Below, piece by piece: positions 8,177 to 16,840 of a stretch of 39,151 nt of DNA (position 1 is its first letter; each line of letters opens with the position of its first letter). A program made the position numbers and the translations under genes. This DNA is from Pseudomonadota bacterium (GTDB lineage Bacteria; Pseudomonadota; Gammaproteobacteria; Burkholderiales; Burkholderiaceae_C), in contig JAJZDV010000012.1 of the NCBI GenBank assembly GCA_021846025.1, positions 1 to 39,151 of the forward strand, in the 5' to 3' direction. Under the pieces are notes generated by a model that was not told where the DNA came from, did not search any database, and saw only the letters and a program-made list of their open reading frames with translations.

Positions 8177-8209
8177 CAGATTCGGCCCAGATTCGGCCCA
8201 GATTCGGCC
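8177..8209. repeat. Three tandem copies of an 11-bp repeat in a divergent promoter region
   Basis: CAGATTCGGCC is repeated three times without a mismatch at 8177-8187, 8188-8198 and 8199-8209. The period is about one helical turn, so the same groove face is presented three times, as in operator arrays. It lies in the 271-bp gap between the divergent reductase and FUSC-family genes. A slippage-generated minisatellite is the alternative. Confidence 0.7.
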
Positions 8210-8243
8210 GCTTGGCAGCATGGTAGGTGCCGCCGGGCCGGTT

Positions 8244-8254
8244 TGCCGAATCCG
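8244..8254. repeat. Inverted imperfect fourth copy of the 11-bp repeat
   Basis: TGCCGAATCCG matches the reverse complement of the 11-bp repeat unit at 9 of 11 positions, including eight in a row. It lies 34 bases after the tandem array and favours a protein-binding function over simple slippage. Confidence 0.4.
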
Positions 8255-8382
8255 CGCCTGTTGCAGCGGCGACGCCTTGCGGTGCGGATCTGCCGGCAAG
8301 GATTTTCGACCGCTTGCACACACAATCGGAAAAATCGCCTTGCTGGCCCTAAGCTTGGGCCCATGAACCCCAGGCGGGCAAC

Positions 8383-10551
8383 ATGAACCCCATTCCCCTC
8401 CTCAGTCGCGTTGTGTTCAGCCGCTACTTCACCAGCGGCCTGGTCTCGGCCACGGGCGTTCTGGCGCTCGGTTGGCTGGGCTTTGCCATCGGCGGCATGC
8501 AGATGGCCGTGCTGCTGGGCACCGGTGCCCTCACCATCTGTTTTGCCGACAACCCGGCACCCATGCGGGTCAAGGCTTTCGAGTTGCTGTTTTCCACCTT
8601 CGGCAGTGCCTTGTGCTTCTTGCTGGTGTGGGCCGGCGTTGGCCATCCCTGGGTCGAGTTGCTGCTGGTGCCGCTGCTGGGTTTCGGCGCCGGACTGGTG
8701 AGCCTGTGGGGCAAACGGGCGCTGGCGTTGAGCTTCAGCCTGTTGTTCATCACCGTGATCACACTCGGGGTGCCACCCGCGCCCGACCTGCACGCCTTGC
8801 TGCTGGGGGTGGCGCTGTTCGTGCTGGGGGGCTTGCTGTACACCGTCTATGCGTTGCTGCTCGGCCGCATCTTGCAAAGCCGCACCAAGCAGCAGGCGCT
8901 GGCCGAAGTGCTCGACGCGCTGGCTGCCTACATGCGCTGGCAAAGCCAGTTCTACGCCCGGCGCATGGCCGAGGACCAGGCCTATGGCCGCGCCGCCGTG
9001 CTGCAAGGCGCGGTGAACGACGCCCTGCAATCGGCACGCGATCTGGTGCTGCGTGAAGGCCGCAAGCCGAGCGATGCCCTCTGGACCCGCATGCTGCTGG
9101 ACTCTCTCGATCTGTTCGAGGCGCAACTCGCGGCGCAGACCGATTCTGCCCTGCTGCGCACGCAGTTCGAGGGCACCGAGGTGCTCGACACCCTGCAGGC
9201 CGGCACGCTGCAGACGGCCGACGCCCTGTCCACGCTGGCCCTGGCCATGCTGCACGGCCGCCGCAGCGAAGCCCGTTCGCCGGATGCCACCCGCTGGGCC
9301 CGCGCGGAACAGCAAGCGTCGGCACTGGTGGGAAGCAACACGACCGAACTGGCGCATGCGCACGCCGCGCTGGCCTCGCTGCTCAACACCCAGCGCGAGA
9401 TCGATGCCCTCGTCGCGACCCTTCAGACCACCTATGCGGCGCGCGACGGCGGCGCGCTGCCGCCCCTGCCGGACCTGCGCTCCTTCGTCAGTGCCTGGCG
9501 CTACGACCCACGTCAGATCCGCGCCCACTTGCGCTGGGGTTCTCCCATCTTTCGTCATGCCGTGCGCATGGGGCTGGCGCTGCTGTGCGGACTGGTGGTG
9601 GCGCGCAGCCTGTTCAGGCATCAGACGCACGATTACTGGATCTTGCTGACCATCGCCGTCATCCTTCGACCCAATTACGGGGTCACCCGCCAGCGTCTCA
9701 AAGACCGGCTGCTGGGTACGCTGCTCGGCTGCCTGTTCACCGCCGCGCTGCTCGACCTGCACCTGGGCCTGCCCGCCCTGCTCGCCGCGCTCTTCCTGGC
9801 GCTGACCTTCGCCCGCACCTTCGTCACCACCAACTACCGCTTCACCGCCATGTCGGCCAGCGTGCTGTCGCTGCTGCTGGCGCGGCTGCTGGAAGGCGAT
9901 GTCCGCTTCCTTGTGGACCAGCGCCTGATCGACACCTTCATCGGCGCCACCCTCGCCTGGGGCTTCAGCTACGTGCTGCCGCGCTGGGAATACCAGGACG
10001 TGCCGCGCCAGCTCTCCAGCCTGATGCAGGCACAGCGCGACTACACCCTGGCGGTGCTCGAAGCGCAGCAGCAGGATGAAAGCGCCTTTCGCATCGCCCG
10101 CAAGCGCCTGTTCGACGCCCTGGCTTCCATGACCGGGCTGTACAGCCGCATGCTGGAAGAACCCGTCGCCAAGCGCCGAGCCCTGCGCGAACTGGCGCGG
10201 CTCATCACCCACAACTACCTGCTCGCGGCCCACCTGGCGTCCATGCGCGTGCTGCGTGCACGCCGCGCCCGACGACTGAGCCCGGAAGCGATCGAAACCC
10301 TGATTGCGCCAACCCGCGCCTGGGTGCTGCAACAACTCGGCCTGAAGCGTGGAGCCCCTCTTGCGGCGATGCCCGAGCCCTTGAACACCAAGCCTGTGCC
10401 TGGCATCATCACGTCCGAAGCGGGCACGACACCCGACCCGCTGCTGCGGCGCCTGGGTCTGATCGCGGCGGAGGCCGCGTTGGTGGGACAAATCGACCAA
10501 CGCGTCGCGCGCGATCTGCATCTCCCCGGGGAAGCCGGGAATTCGGATTGA
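8383..10551 (+). CDS. FUSC family / YccS-YhfK-like inner membrane protein
   Basis: A 722-residue membrane protein with the two-part layout of the FUSC (fusaric acid resistance-like) family. A first cluster of helices lies at about residues 15-150 (VSATGVLALGWLGFAIGG, then FSLLFITVITLGV). A large soluble helical stretch follows at about 160-385. A second cluster lies at about 395-530 and carries the family signature around YWILLTIAVILRPNYGVTRQR, with the conserved RP..G...R element. A cytoplasmic helical tail ends the protein. Relatives act as exporters of aromatic acids or remain uncharacterised (YccS). The ATG at 8383 has only a weak ribosome site. The gene is divergent from the reductase gene and shares the repeat-bearing intergenic region with it. 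Confidence 0.85.
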   Translation: MNPIPLLSRVVFSRYFTSGLVSATGVLALGWLGFAIGGMQMAVLLGTGALTICFADNPAPMRVKAFELLFSTFGSALCFLLVWAGVGHPWVELLLVPLLGFGAGLVSLWGKRALALSFSLLFITVITLGVPPAPDLHALLLGVALFVLGGLLYTVYALLLGRILQSRTKQQALAEVLDALAAYMRWQSQFYARRMAEDQAYGRAAVLQGAVNDALQSARDLVLREGRKPSDALWTRMLLDSLDLFEAQLAAQTDSALLRTQFEGTEVLDTLQAGTLQTADALSTLALAMLHGRRSEARSPDATRWARAEQQASALVGSNTTELAHAHAALASLLNTQREIDALVATLQTTYAARDGGALPPLPDLRSFVSAWRYDPRQIRAHLRWGSPIFRHAVRMGLALLCGLVVARSLFRHQTHDYWILLTIAVILRPNYGVTRQRLKDRLLGTLLGCLFTAALLDLHLGLPALLAALFLALTFARTFVTTNYRFTAMSASVLSLLLARLLEGDVRFLVDQRLIDTFIGATLAWGFSYVLPRWEYQDVPRQLSSLMQAQRDYTLAVLEAQQQDESAFRIARKRLFDALASMTGLYSRMLEEPVAKRRALRELARLITHNYLLAAHLASMRVLRARRARRLSPEAIETLIAPTRAWVLQQLGLKRGAPLAAMPEPLNTKPVPGIITSEAGTTPDPLLRRLGLIAAEAALVGQIDQRVARDLHLPGEAGNSD

Positions 10552-10564
10552 CATTTGCTCACAC

Positions 10565-10585
10565 TCAGCCTGGGCGCTAGGCTGA
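10565..10585 (+). terminator. Possible terminator hairpin after the FUSC-family gene
   Basis: TCAGCCT and AGGCTGA form a perfect 7-bp stem around a seven-base loop, 14 bases after the stop codon. The T-rich stretch TTTGTTTT comes only several bases later, so termination here is uncertain. Confidence 0.35.
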
Positions 10586-10757
10586 ATGGCGGTTTGTTTT
10601 GCGTCCCTTCCGCGCGTTTTGCCCCACCATCTTTCCCTGGTCTCCACGGGCTCGCGCCGGGGACGTCTGCAGCCCCCGGACGCAGATCCATTGCGTGGCG
10701 CCCACCGGCCTTCGGGCGCCGCCCCCCGAGCACCCCCGCTTCGCCGCCCCGAAATCC

Positions 10758-11975
10758 ATGCCCACCCCGACCCTCACCCAAGCCGCACCACACACCCCGG
10801 AATTGCCCCGCCTGTTCCTGCCCCTAATGGCCGTGGCCTGCGGCGTGGCGGTGGCCAACATCTATTACGTGCAGCCACTGCTGGAGCAACTGGCAAGGTC
10901 GTTTCACACCACGGTGGCGGGCATTGCCGCCATTCCCACCGCCACACAGGTCGGTTTCGCCTGCGGACTCATCGGCCTGGGGCCACTGGGCGACCGCCAC
11001 CCGCGCCACCGCGTCATCCTCGGCATGGGCGCGGCGCTGGTGTTCATGCTGCTGCTGGCCTCGGCCGCCCCCACGATCGCGCTGCTGGCGCTGGCCAGCC
11101 TGGGGGTGGGGTTGATGGCGTCGATCGCCCAGCAGATCGTGCCGCTGGTGGCCCACCTGGCGCCGCCGCAGCAGCGCGGCCGTGCCGTTGGGCTGGTCAT
11201 GAGTGGACTGCTGGTGGGCATCCTCGGCGGCCGGGTTGCGGGAGGACTGGTGGGTCAGGCGCTGGGCTGGCGTGCCGTCTTCGCGCTGGCGGCACTGCTC
11301 AACGCGGCTTCGCTCGCCATGCTCTGGCGCACCCTGCCGCGACTGCCGGCGAACGACACCTCGGCGCCGAGCTATGCCCATCTGGTGGCGTCCACTCTCG
11401 GGCAGTTCCGCAAACATGCCGAGTTGCGCGCAGCCGGCGTCACCGGAGGGCTGTTCTTCGGCGCCTTCAGTGTGTTCTGGGTGGGACTCACGCCCTTGCT
11501 GGGCAGCCCGGCCTACGGTCTCGGGCCGGCAGCGGCGGGGCTGTTTGGCATTCTGGGGTTGAGCGGTGCCTTGGTGGCCCCGGTTTCAGGCCGCCATGCG
11601 GATCACCCCGGCGGCCCGCGCCGCGTGCTGCTGGTGGCGCTGGTGGGCGTGCTGGCGGCCTGGGGGCTGTTCGCTCTCGGCGGCCACGGCCTGGTCTGGC
11701 TGGTGCTGGGTGTGGTGGTGCTGGATGCCGGGGTGCAAGGGGCACAAATCGCCAACCAGACGCGCATCTACGCGCTCGATGCGGGCTCGCGCAGCCGCAT
11801 CAACGCGGTGTACATGACGCAATACTTCATCGGCGGCGCGGCCGGCACCTTCGCCGCCAGCCATGCCTGGGCTCTGGGCGGATGGCCCGCCGTGGTGCTC
11901 ACCGGCGCTGCGTTCTCGGCCCTGGCCCTGATGCTGCATGCGGCGTGGAACCCCGCGCCGACGGCGGCGGTCTGA
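10758..11975 (+). CDS. MFS transporter (drug/metabolite exporter type)
   Basis: A 405-residue major facilitator protein with about twelve predicted helices. VAVANIYYVQPLLEQLARSF in helix 1 is a hallmark of one proteobacterial exporter group. The loop 2-3 motif LGPLGDRHPRHRVIL matches the MFS motif A pattern GxLaDrxGrrxx. Helix 5 carries the Gly-rich exporter motif C-like stretch GLLVGILGGRVAGG, which suggests drug:H+ antiport. The start at 10758 was chosen because the 53 codons upstream are Pro/Arg-rich and not membrane-like. The gene is monocistronic, 206 bases after the FUSC-family stop and convergent with the hydrolase gene. The substrate is unknown. Confidence 0.88.
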   Translation: MPTPTLTQAAPHTPELPRLFLPLMAVACGVAVANIYYVQPLLEQLARSFHTTVAGIAAIPTATQVGFACGLIGLGPLGDRHPRHRVILGMGAALVFMLLLASAAPTIALLALASLGVGLMASIAQQIVPLVAHLAPPQQRGRAVGLVMSGLLVGILGGRVAGGLVGQALGWRAVFALAALLNAASLAMLWRTLPRLPANDTSAPSYAHLVASTLGQFRKHAELRAAGVTGGLFFGAFSVFWVGLTPLLGSPAYGLGPAAAGLFGILGLSGALVAPVSGRHADHPGGPRRVLLVALVGVLAAWGLFALGGHGLVWLVLGVVVLDAGVQGAQIANQTRIYALDAGSRSRINAVYMTQYFIGGAAGTFAASHAWALGGWPAVVLTGAAFSALALMLHAAWNPAPTAAV

Positions 11976-11984
11976 AGCTGCAGC

Positions 11985-12009
11985 GCCTGCACGAACGATC
12001 GGTGCAGGC
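11985..12009. terminator. Hairpin between convergent MFS and hydrolase genes
   Basis: GCCTGCAC and GTGCAGGC form a perfect 8-bp stem around a nine-base loop, nine bases after the MFS stop. There is no T-run, so it may only assist termination. The rest of this 102-base gap shows nothing recognisable. Confidence 0.35.
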
Positions 12010-12077
12010 CGACTGCCCCAGGGACGCCACGTGGCGATGCACGCTGCGGCGGCCTCCTGGCAAGCCGGAACCGTGCT

Positions 12078-12896
12078 TCATGGCCGCTGCGCTTTCTGCG
12101 CGAGCAGCGTGGCCAAGGCCTGCACCACTGCATCCGGCGCCTCGCTCATCAGAGCGTGACCGGCGTCCAGAGTCGTCACGCGCGCTTGGGGCAAGGCTTC
12201 GCGCAGACGCGATGCGGCTTTTGCCGGCGTCATGCGGTCGTGCGCACCGAGGATGAACGTCGCGGGAGCGCGCACGCGCGCGGCCATGTCCGGCGCGTCG
12301 GCATAGGCGTTGCAGGCAGCCAGGTCCGTGGCCAGGGCATTGCCCTGGGCGCAGCCTGCCTGCACCGACTGCATCAACTCCAGGGTTTGCTGCACCAGTT
12401 CGGGCTGCAACGGCCGGCCATCTTGCTGCTGGTGCGACCACATGGCCATGTTGCGCAGCGCGGCATCGGACTGGTTCTGTGCCCGTTCCAGCAAAGCCGG
12501 TGCCACCCGCATCGGCCAGGCCGTGCCCACCAGCGCAAGATGGCTGATGCGCTGGGGCGCAAGTCCCGCCGCATGCAGCGCCACCAGCGATCCCATGCTG
12601 TGCCCCGCCAGCGCGCAACGCTCCAGACCGCAGGCGTCCAGCACCTTCAACAGCCACACCGCCATTTGCGCCACGTCCGTGCAAAGCGGCCCGCGGCTGC
12701 CACCATGCGCGGGGAGGTCGGCCGCATACACCGCATACCCCGCCCGTGCCAGCCCGGGAGCAACAGGCCACCAGGCCCGGTGATCGTTCGCCGCTCCATG
12801 CACGAGGACGATGGCGTCTGGCGCCGCGTCAAGCGGGATGACTGCCGGCTCGGTGGCGTCGACATGCACGGTACTTCCATCGACCAGACATTGCAT
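12078..12896 (-). CDS. Alpha/beta hydrolase
   Basis: A 272-residue alpha/beta-hydrolase fold protein. The oxyanion motif is LVHGAANDHRAW at about 31-42. The nucleophile is Ser100 in AGHSMGSL, the acid Asp220 in GAHDRMTP and the base His247 in DAGHALMSE. No signal peptide is present, so it should be cytosolic. The cap region at about 125-195 is variable and Gln/Met-rich. The start at 12896 (MQCLVDG) is the only ATG close to the first strand, and the upstream open frame has no homology-like content. Such enzymes include esterases, C-C bond hydrolases and haloperoxidase-like proteins, so the substrate cannot be named. Confidence 0.88.
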   Translation of the reverse strand: MQCLVDGSTVHVDATEPAVIPLDAAPDAIVLVHGAANDHRAWWPVAPGLARAGYAVYAADLPAHGGSRGPLCTDVAQMAVWLLKVLDACGLERCALAGHSMGSLVALHAAGLAPQRISHLALVGTAWPMRVAPALLERAQNQSDAALRNMAMWSHQQQDGRPLQPELVQQTLELMQSVQAGCAQGNALATDLAACNAYADAPDMAARVRAPATFILGAHDRMTPAKAASRLREALPQARVTTLDAGHALMSEAPDAVVQALATLLAQKAQRP

Positions 12897-13263
12897 GAGT
12901 GGATCCCTGTGAGCCCGCGCAGGTGGGCGTGGTGTGAAAGATAGCGCGCAGCAGATGGGGTCTGCGGCTCGAAGGCGCAAGCGGCGCACGCGAGTCATCG
13001 TTGGCCAGGCAGGCTCAACATCGGTGCTGGGGGGATTGGGGGTCGCATCGTCGACGCGCGATTTGTGCGACGCACCATCGAATCGGCTTGTGCCTCGCCG
13101 ATGCGCCATTGCCGACGTTTCGGCTGTATCGCGCGTTGGCTCGCCGAGCACGACAACGAGTCGCTGGCCGACATATCCACGTTGTTCCGCATGGAAGCCT
13201 GCCCTTGGCTGGACTATATTGGTTGCATAGCCATGAGGCAGATGCTGCGACGAGGAGACGGCC
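12897..13263. other. Divergent intergenic region (hydrolase / CBS protein)
   Basis: These 367 bases hold no gene that I can support. TATATT at 13215-13220 could be a -10 element for the CBS protein, but no good -35 lies at the right distance. GAGGAG at about 13252-13257 is the ribosome site of the CBS gene. Short inverted repeats such as GTCGCA...TGCGAC near 13043-13073 are too weak to assign. Confidence 0.35.
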
Positions 13264-13770
13264 ATGCAAGTCAGCGATATTTTGAGGGTCAAGGGCGGTG
13301 CGCTGTTCACGGTGGCGCCCGACACGCCCTTGCTCGAAGCGGCGCGCACCATGACGCAGCACGATGTGGGCTCGCTGGTGGTCATGCGGGCCGGCCATCT
13401 GGCAGGCATGCTCACCTTCCGCGAAGTCATTGCCGCGCTGGCCGGCGCGCGACCGAGCGAGGCACTGGTGACCGACGTGATGCTGGGCGAACCGGTGCAT
13501 TGCACCCCGCTCACCAGCCTCGACGAACTGCGCCGCCTCATGCTGGAAAGCCACACCCGCTACATGCCTGTGATGGACGGCACCACCCTTCTCGGGGTGA
13601 TCTCCTTCCATGATGTGGCCCGCGCCGTGGTGCAGGAACAGGACTTCGAGAACCGCATGCTCAAGGCCTACATCCGGGATTGGCCGCAGGACGATGCGCA
13701 GTCCCCGAGCCCGTCGTCCGGAACGCCGCCCACGTCGGCAACCGTCCAGCCCCTTTCACGCAGTCTCTGA
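13264..13770 (+). CDS. CBS domain pair protein
   Basis: A 168-residue protein made of two CBS repeats, which together form one Bateman module binding adenine nucleotides or similar ligands. CBS1 covers about residues 1-60 (MQVSDILRVKGGALFTVAPD, then GSLVVMRAGHLAGMLTFREV). CBS2 covers about 70-125 (VTDVMLGEPVHCTP, then RYMPVMDGTTLLGVISFHDV). The tail is Ser/Pro-rich and disordered. No catalytic or channel domain is attached, so it is a free-standing sensor module. A good ribosome site (GAGGAG) precedes the ATG. Its partner is unknown; the esterase gene 211 bases downstream may share the transcript. Confidence 0.88.
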   Translation: MQVSDILRVKGGALFTVAPDTPLLEAARTMTQHDVGSLVVMRAGHLAGMLTFREVIAALAGARPSEALVTDVMLGEPVHCTPLTSLDELRRLMLESHTRYMPVMDGTTLLGVISFHDVARAVVQEQDFENRMLKAYIRDWPQDDAQSPSPSSGTPPTSATVQPLSRSL

Positions 13771-13813
13771 TCCCAGGCCCCAGCGCGTCCAGCAGGCAGC
13801 CGCTCCCCAAGGC

Positions 13814-13840
13814 GCTGTGGGGGTCACGCTGTGGGGTCAC
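13814..13840. repeat. Imperfect tandem repeat upstream of the esterase gene
   Basis: GCTGTGGGGGTCAC (13814-13827) is followed at once by GCTGTGGGGTCAC (13828-13840), differing by one G. This is probably a slippage duplication; no function is implied. The rest of 13771-13981 shows no clear signals. Confidence 0.5.
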
Positions 13841-13981
13841 GCCCCGGGCACCTGTGTGCTCGGAAAGGTCCGGCGCCGCGGCAACAGCATCGGCCCTCAG
13901 GCTGACGCCCAGCCCCGTCGCGCTGGTTTGCAGACGCTAGCATTGCGGGTTTTGCGCTGGCACCCCCGCGCGCACTCCCGC

Positions 13982-14620
13982 ATGCCCGCACCATCCCATC
14001 TGCTGTATCTGCACGGTTTTCGCTCCTCGCCCCAATCGGCCAAGGCGCTTGTCACGGGTGCGCGCCTGCAGACCATCCGCGACGAGCGTCGCGCGCGCGG
14101 ACTCGATCCGGTGCAATGGCTGTGCCCACAACTGCCACCCTCCCCGGCACAGGCCATGGCCGAGATGCTGGCGCTGGTCAGCGGCGTCGCGCCGGGGCGC
14201 CTGGCGCTGGTGGGCAGTTCACTGGGCGGCTTCTATGCCACTTACCTGGCGCACCACCTGCAGGCCCGCGCCGCACTGTTGAACCCGGCGGTGAACCCCG
14301 CGCGCGATCTCAGCACGCAAATTGGCGAACTCACGGCCTGGCACGACGCGCAATCCGCGTTTCAGTTCACGGCGGAACATGTGCGCGAGTTTCATGCGCT
14401 GGAAGTCGGCAACCTTGCCAGCGCCGCACCCGAGGCTTCGCGTTACCTGGCCGTGATTGCGCAAGACGACGAGGTGCTCGACTGGCGCGAAATGGCCGCG
14501 CGCTACACCGGTGGCCACTTGCGCATCGTCCCGCGCGGCGGTCATGCACTCACCAATTACGCCACCCATCATCTCGATGCCGTGCTGGATTTTCTCGGCA
14601 TTCATGCCGACGCAGCGTGA
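13982..14620 (+). CDS. YqiA/YcfP-type esterase (alpha/beta hydrolase)
   Basis: A 212-residue small alpha/beta hydrolase resembling the YqiA esterases. The oxyanion region is LLYLHGFRSSPQSAKA. The nucleophile is Ser80 in VGSSLGGFYATYLA, the acid lies in AQDDEVLDW, and the base is His in RGGHALTNY. The short cap and the HGF.SSP start are typical of this family, which hydrolyses short acyl esters in vitro. The ATG at 13982 puts the first strand right at the N-terminus, as in relatives. The stop lies 20 bases before the GTG start of the ribonuclease gene, so the two are probably co-transcribed. Confidence 0.85.
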   Translation: MPAPSHLLYLHGFRSSPQSAKALVTGARLQTIRDERRARGLDPVQWLCPQLPPSPAQAMAEMLALVSGVAPGRLALVGSSLGGFYATYLAHHLQARAALLNPAVNPARDLSTQIGELTAWHDAQSAFQFTAEHVREFHALEVGNLASAAPEASRYLAVIAQDDEVLDWREMAARYTGGHLRIVPRGGHALTNYATHHLDAVLDFLGIHADAA

Positions 14621-14640
14621 CACCCACCACTCCAATTCCA

Positions 14641-16767
14641 GTGAACTACATCCTGTTCGAAGACGCCGGCAAACTCGTCACCGGCCGCATCCTGAGCCAG
14701 GCCGACACCTCGATGCAGGTGGAACTGGCCAGCGGCAAGCGCCAGAAAATCAAGGCCCAACAGGCACTGCTGGCGTTCGACGCGCCCGCACCGCATGAAC
14801 TGCTGGCCTGGGCCCAAGCGCAGCAGGATGGCATCGAACTCGACTTGCTGTGGGAGTTCGCGCCGGAAGCCGAATTCGGCTTCGGCGTGGTGGCGGCCGA
14901 CTACTACGGCGGCAAGCCCACGCCGCAGCAACAGGCGGCTGTGTTGCTGCGCCTGCACGGGGCGCCGCACTATTTCCAGCGTCGTGGCAAGGGACTGTTT
15001 CGCAAGGCCAGCCAGGACACGGTGCAGGCGGCGCTGGCCGGCATGGCGCGCAAGGAGGCACAGCAACGGCAGATCGAGGCCGATGCACAAGCCCTGGTGG
15101 ACGGCCGCTGCCCCGAAGCCATCGCCGCGAAGCTCTACGCCCTGCTGTTCAAGCCGGACAAGAACAGCGTGGAGTACAAGACCCTGGCGCAGGCGGTGAA
15201 ACAAAGCGGCCTTGGCGCGCTGCATTTGCTGCGCGCGGCGGGTGCCATTGCATCGCCGTGGCATTTCCACATGCAACGCTTTTTGCTGGAGCACTTTCCC
15301 AAAGGCACCGGCTTCGCCGACCTGCCGCTGCCGACGGCGGATGCCGGGGATTTGCCGCTGGCTGCGGTGCAGGCGTTCTCCATCGACGATTCGGCGACGA
15401 CCGAGATCGACGACGCGCTGTCGGTGCAGCCGCTGGAAGGTGGTGGCGTGGTGCTGGGCATCCACATCGCCGCACCGGCGCTGGCCCTGGCCCGCGACAG
15501 CGTCTGGGACCAGGCGGCACGTGCGCGCATGTCCACCGTCTACATGCCCGGTGACAAGATCACCATGCTGCCCGACGCGCTGGTGCAGAGCTTCACCCTG
15601 GCCGAAGGCAGCAGCCGCCCCGCCGTCAGCCTGTATGTCTCGCTGGACGCGAACCTTGTCCTGCAGAGCCACGAGACGCGGGTGGAGCGCGTGCCGATTG
15701 CCGCCAACCTGCGCCACGATCTGCTGGACGCCGAAGTGACGGAAGATGCACTGCAAGGCGTCGGCCCCGCGCCCGGCTTTGCCTTCGCCACGGAGCTGGC
15801 CCTGCTGTGGCGCATCGCCAACAAACTCAAGAGCGGGCGCGAAGCCGTGCGCGGCCGGCCGGAGCGTGCGGGCGGGGTCGACTACAGCTTTCGCGTCACC
15901 GGTCTGGAGCAAGGGGAAGACGCCGCGCGGGTGGACATCGTGCCGCGCCGCCGCGGCGCGCCGCTGGACCTCATCGTCGCCGAACTCATGATTCTGGCCA
16001 ACGCCACCTGGGGCGGCTGGCTGGCCGAACTGGGCCTGCCCTGCATCTACCGCAGTCAGAGCGGGATGGGTGCCAACCTGCGCACCCGCATGGGCACCAA
16101 GCCAGCACCGCACCAGGGTTTGGGCGTGGCGCAATACGCTTGGTGCACCTCGCCGCTGCGGCGCTACACCGACCTGGTGAACCAGGGCCAGATCATCGCC
16201 GCCGCGCACCATGGCCGCACCGCCTTGCTGGCCGTGCCCTACAAGCCGAAGGATGCGCAGTTATTCGCCATCGTCGGCGCGTTCGAAGACGCCTACAAGG
16301 CGTACGCCGATTTTCAGAACGGCATGGAGCGCTACTGGACCCTGCGCTACATGCAACAGGAAGGCATGGCCGAGCGGCAAGCCACGGTGTTGCGCGACGG
16401 ACTGGTGCGGGTGGACGGGCTGCCGCTGGTGCTGCAGGCCATGGGGGCCCAGGCCCAGCCGCGCGGCACCCGCGTGCGCGTGCAGTTCGGCCAGCCCGAC
16501 CTCATCACGCTGGAGCAGCCGTGCAACATGGTCGAAGTCCTGCGCGACCTGTCGGCCGCCGGCGGTGATGCTGCGCCGGCGGACGAACCGGCCGAGGACG
16601 ACGCCGCCGCCCTCGCCACAGGCCTGCATCTGGCCGTGGACGAAGCCGAGGCTGCAACGGAGGTTGCCGCCGAAGCGGGCGCCGATACGGCCGACAACGG
16701 CATCGCCGAAACCCCGGAAGCCGCTAAAGACCCGGGTGCCGCCGACGCGACCCCGGTCGTGGCCTGA
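14641..16767 (+). CDS. RNB domain exoribonuclease (RNase II/R family)
   Basis: A 708-residue 3'-5' exoribonuclease of the RNB family. The catalytic metal site is in AFSIDDSATTEIDDALSV, with Asp249, Asp257 and Asp258. Glu255 replaces the Asp found at the equivalent place in E. coli RNase II. A second conserved block is GMGANLRTRMGTKPAPHQGLGVAQYAWCTSPLRRYTDLVNQ, where the arginines contact RNA. The N-terminal 230 residues are not a standard cold-shock pair by eye. The last 65 residues are an acidic Ala/Glu/Asp tail and probably disordered. The start is a GTG (VNYILFEDAGK); no ATG fits the conserved N-terminus. It probably serves general RNA turnover. Confidence 0.87.
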   Translation: MNYILFEDAGKLVTGRILSQADTSMQVELASGKRQKIKAQQALLAFDAPAPHELLAWAQAQQDGIELDLLWEFAPEAEFGFGVVAADYYGGKPTPQQQAAVLLRLHGAPHYFQRRGKGLFRKASQDTVQAALAGMARKEAQQRQIEADAQALVDGRCPEAIAAKLYALLFKPDKNSVEYKTLAQAVKQSGLGALHLLRAAGAIASPWHFHMQRFLLEHFPKGTGFADLPLPTADAGDLPLAAVQAFSIDDSATTEIDDALSVQPLEGGGVVLGIHIAAPALALARDSVWDQAARARMSTVYMPGDKITMLPDALVQSFTLAEGSSRPAVSLYVSLDANLVLQSHETRVERVPIAANLRHDLLDAEVTEDALQGVGPAPGFAFATELALLWRIANKLKSGREAVRGRPERAGGVDYSFRVTGLEQGEDAARVDIVPRRRGAPLDLIVAELMILANATWGGWLAELGLPCIYRSQSGMGANLRTRMGTKPAPHQGLGVAQYAWCTSPLRRYTDLVNQGQIIAAAHHGRTALLAVPYKPKDAQLFAIVGAFEDAYKAYADFQNGMERYWTLRYMQQEGMAERQATVLRDGLVRVDGLPLVLQAMGAQAQPRGTRVRVQFGQPDLITLEQPCNMVEVLRDLSAAGGDAAPADEPAEDDAAALATGLHLAVDEAEAATEVAAEAGADTADNGIAETPEAAKDPGAADATPVVA

Positions 16768-16840
16768 TCTCGGGACGGTCACGTCACCGATCAGCCATCG
16801 CGGCCGCTGCCACCTGCCCTCACCCGCAAATCCCCAGCGC

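Noticed and set aside
8177-8209. CRISPR array
   Set aside because: The repeats are 11 bp, directly abutting without spacers, and no cas genes are present.
8112-8321. N-terminal extension of the ketopantoate reductase-like gene
   Set aside because: The extension would translate the 11-bp repeat array; the Rossmann motif and a ribosome site both support the start at 8111.
7960-10647. Minus-strand open frame of about 900 codons opposite the FUSC-family gene
   Set aside because: The product is Gln/Gly/His/Arg-rich low-complexity sequence, and it crosses the intergenic repeat array and two real genes.
10640-10757. Possible mini-ykkC (guanidine-II) riboswitch ahead of the MFS gene, prompted by two GGACG strings
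   Set aside because: The GGACG strings are not in ACGR terminal loops of paired short hairpins. The only clear stem (GGCGCCC/GGGCGCC, 10697-10720) has an unrelated loop.
13065-13613. Alternative plus-strand frame overlapping the CBS-domain gene
   Set aside because: It is out of frame with the clear CBS repeats and its product is Arg/His/Ala-rich with no motif.
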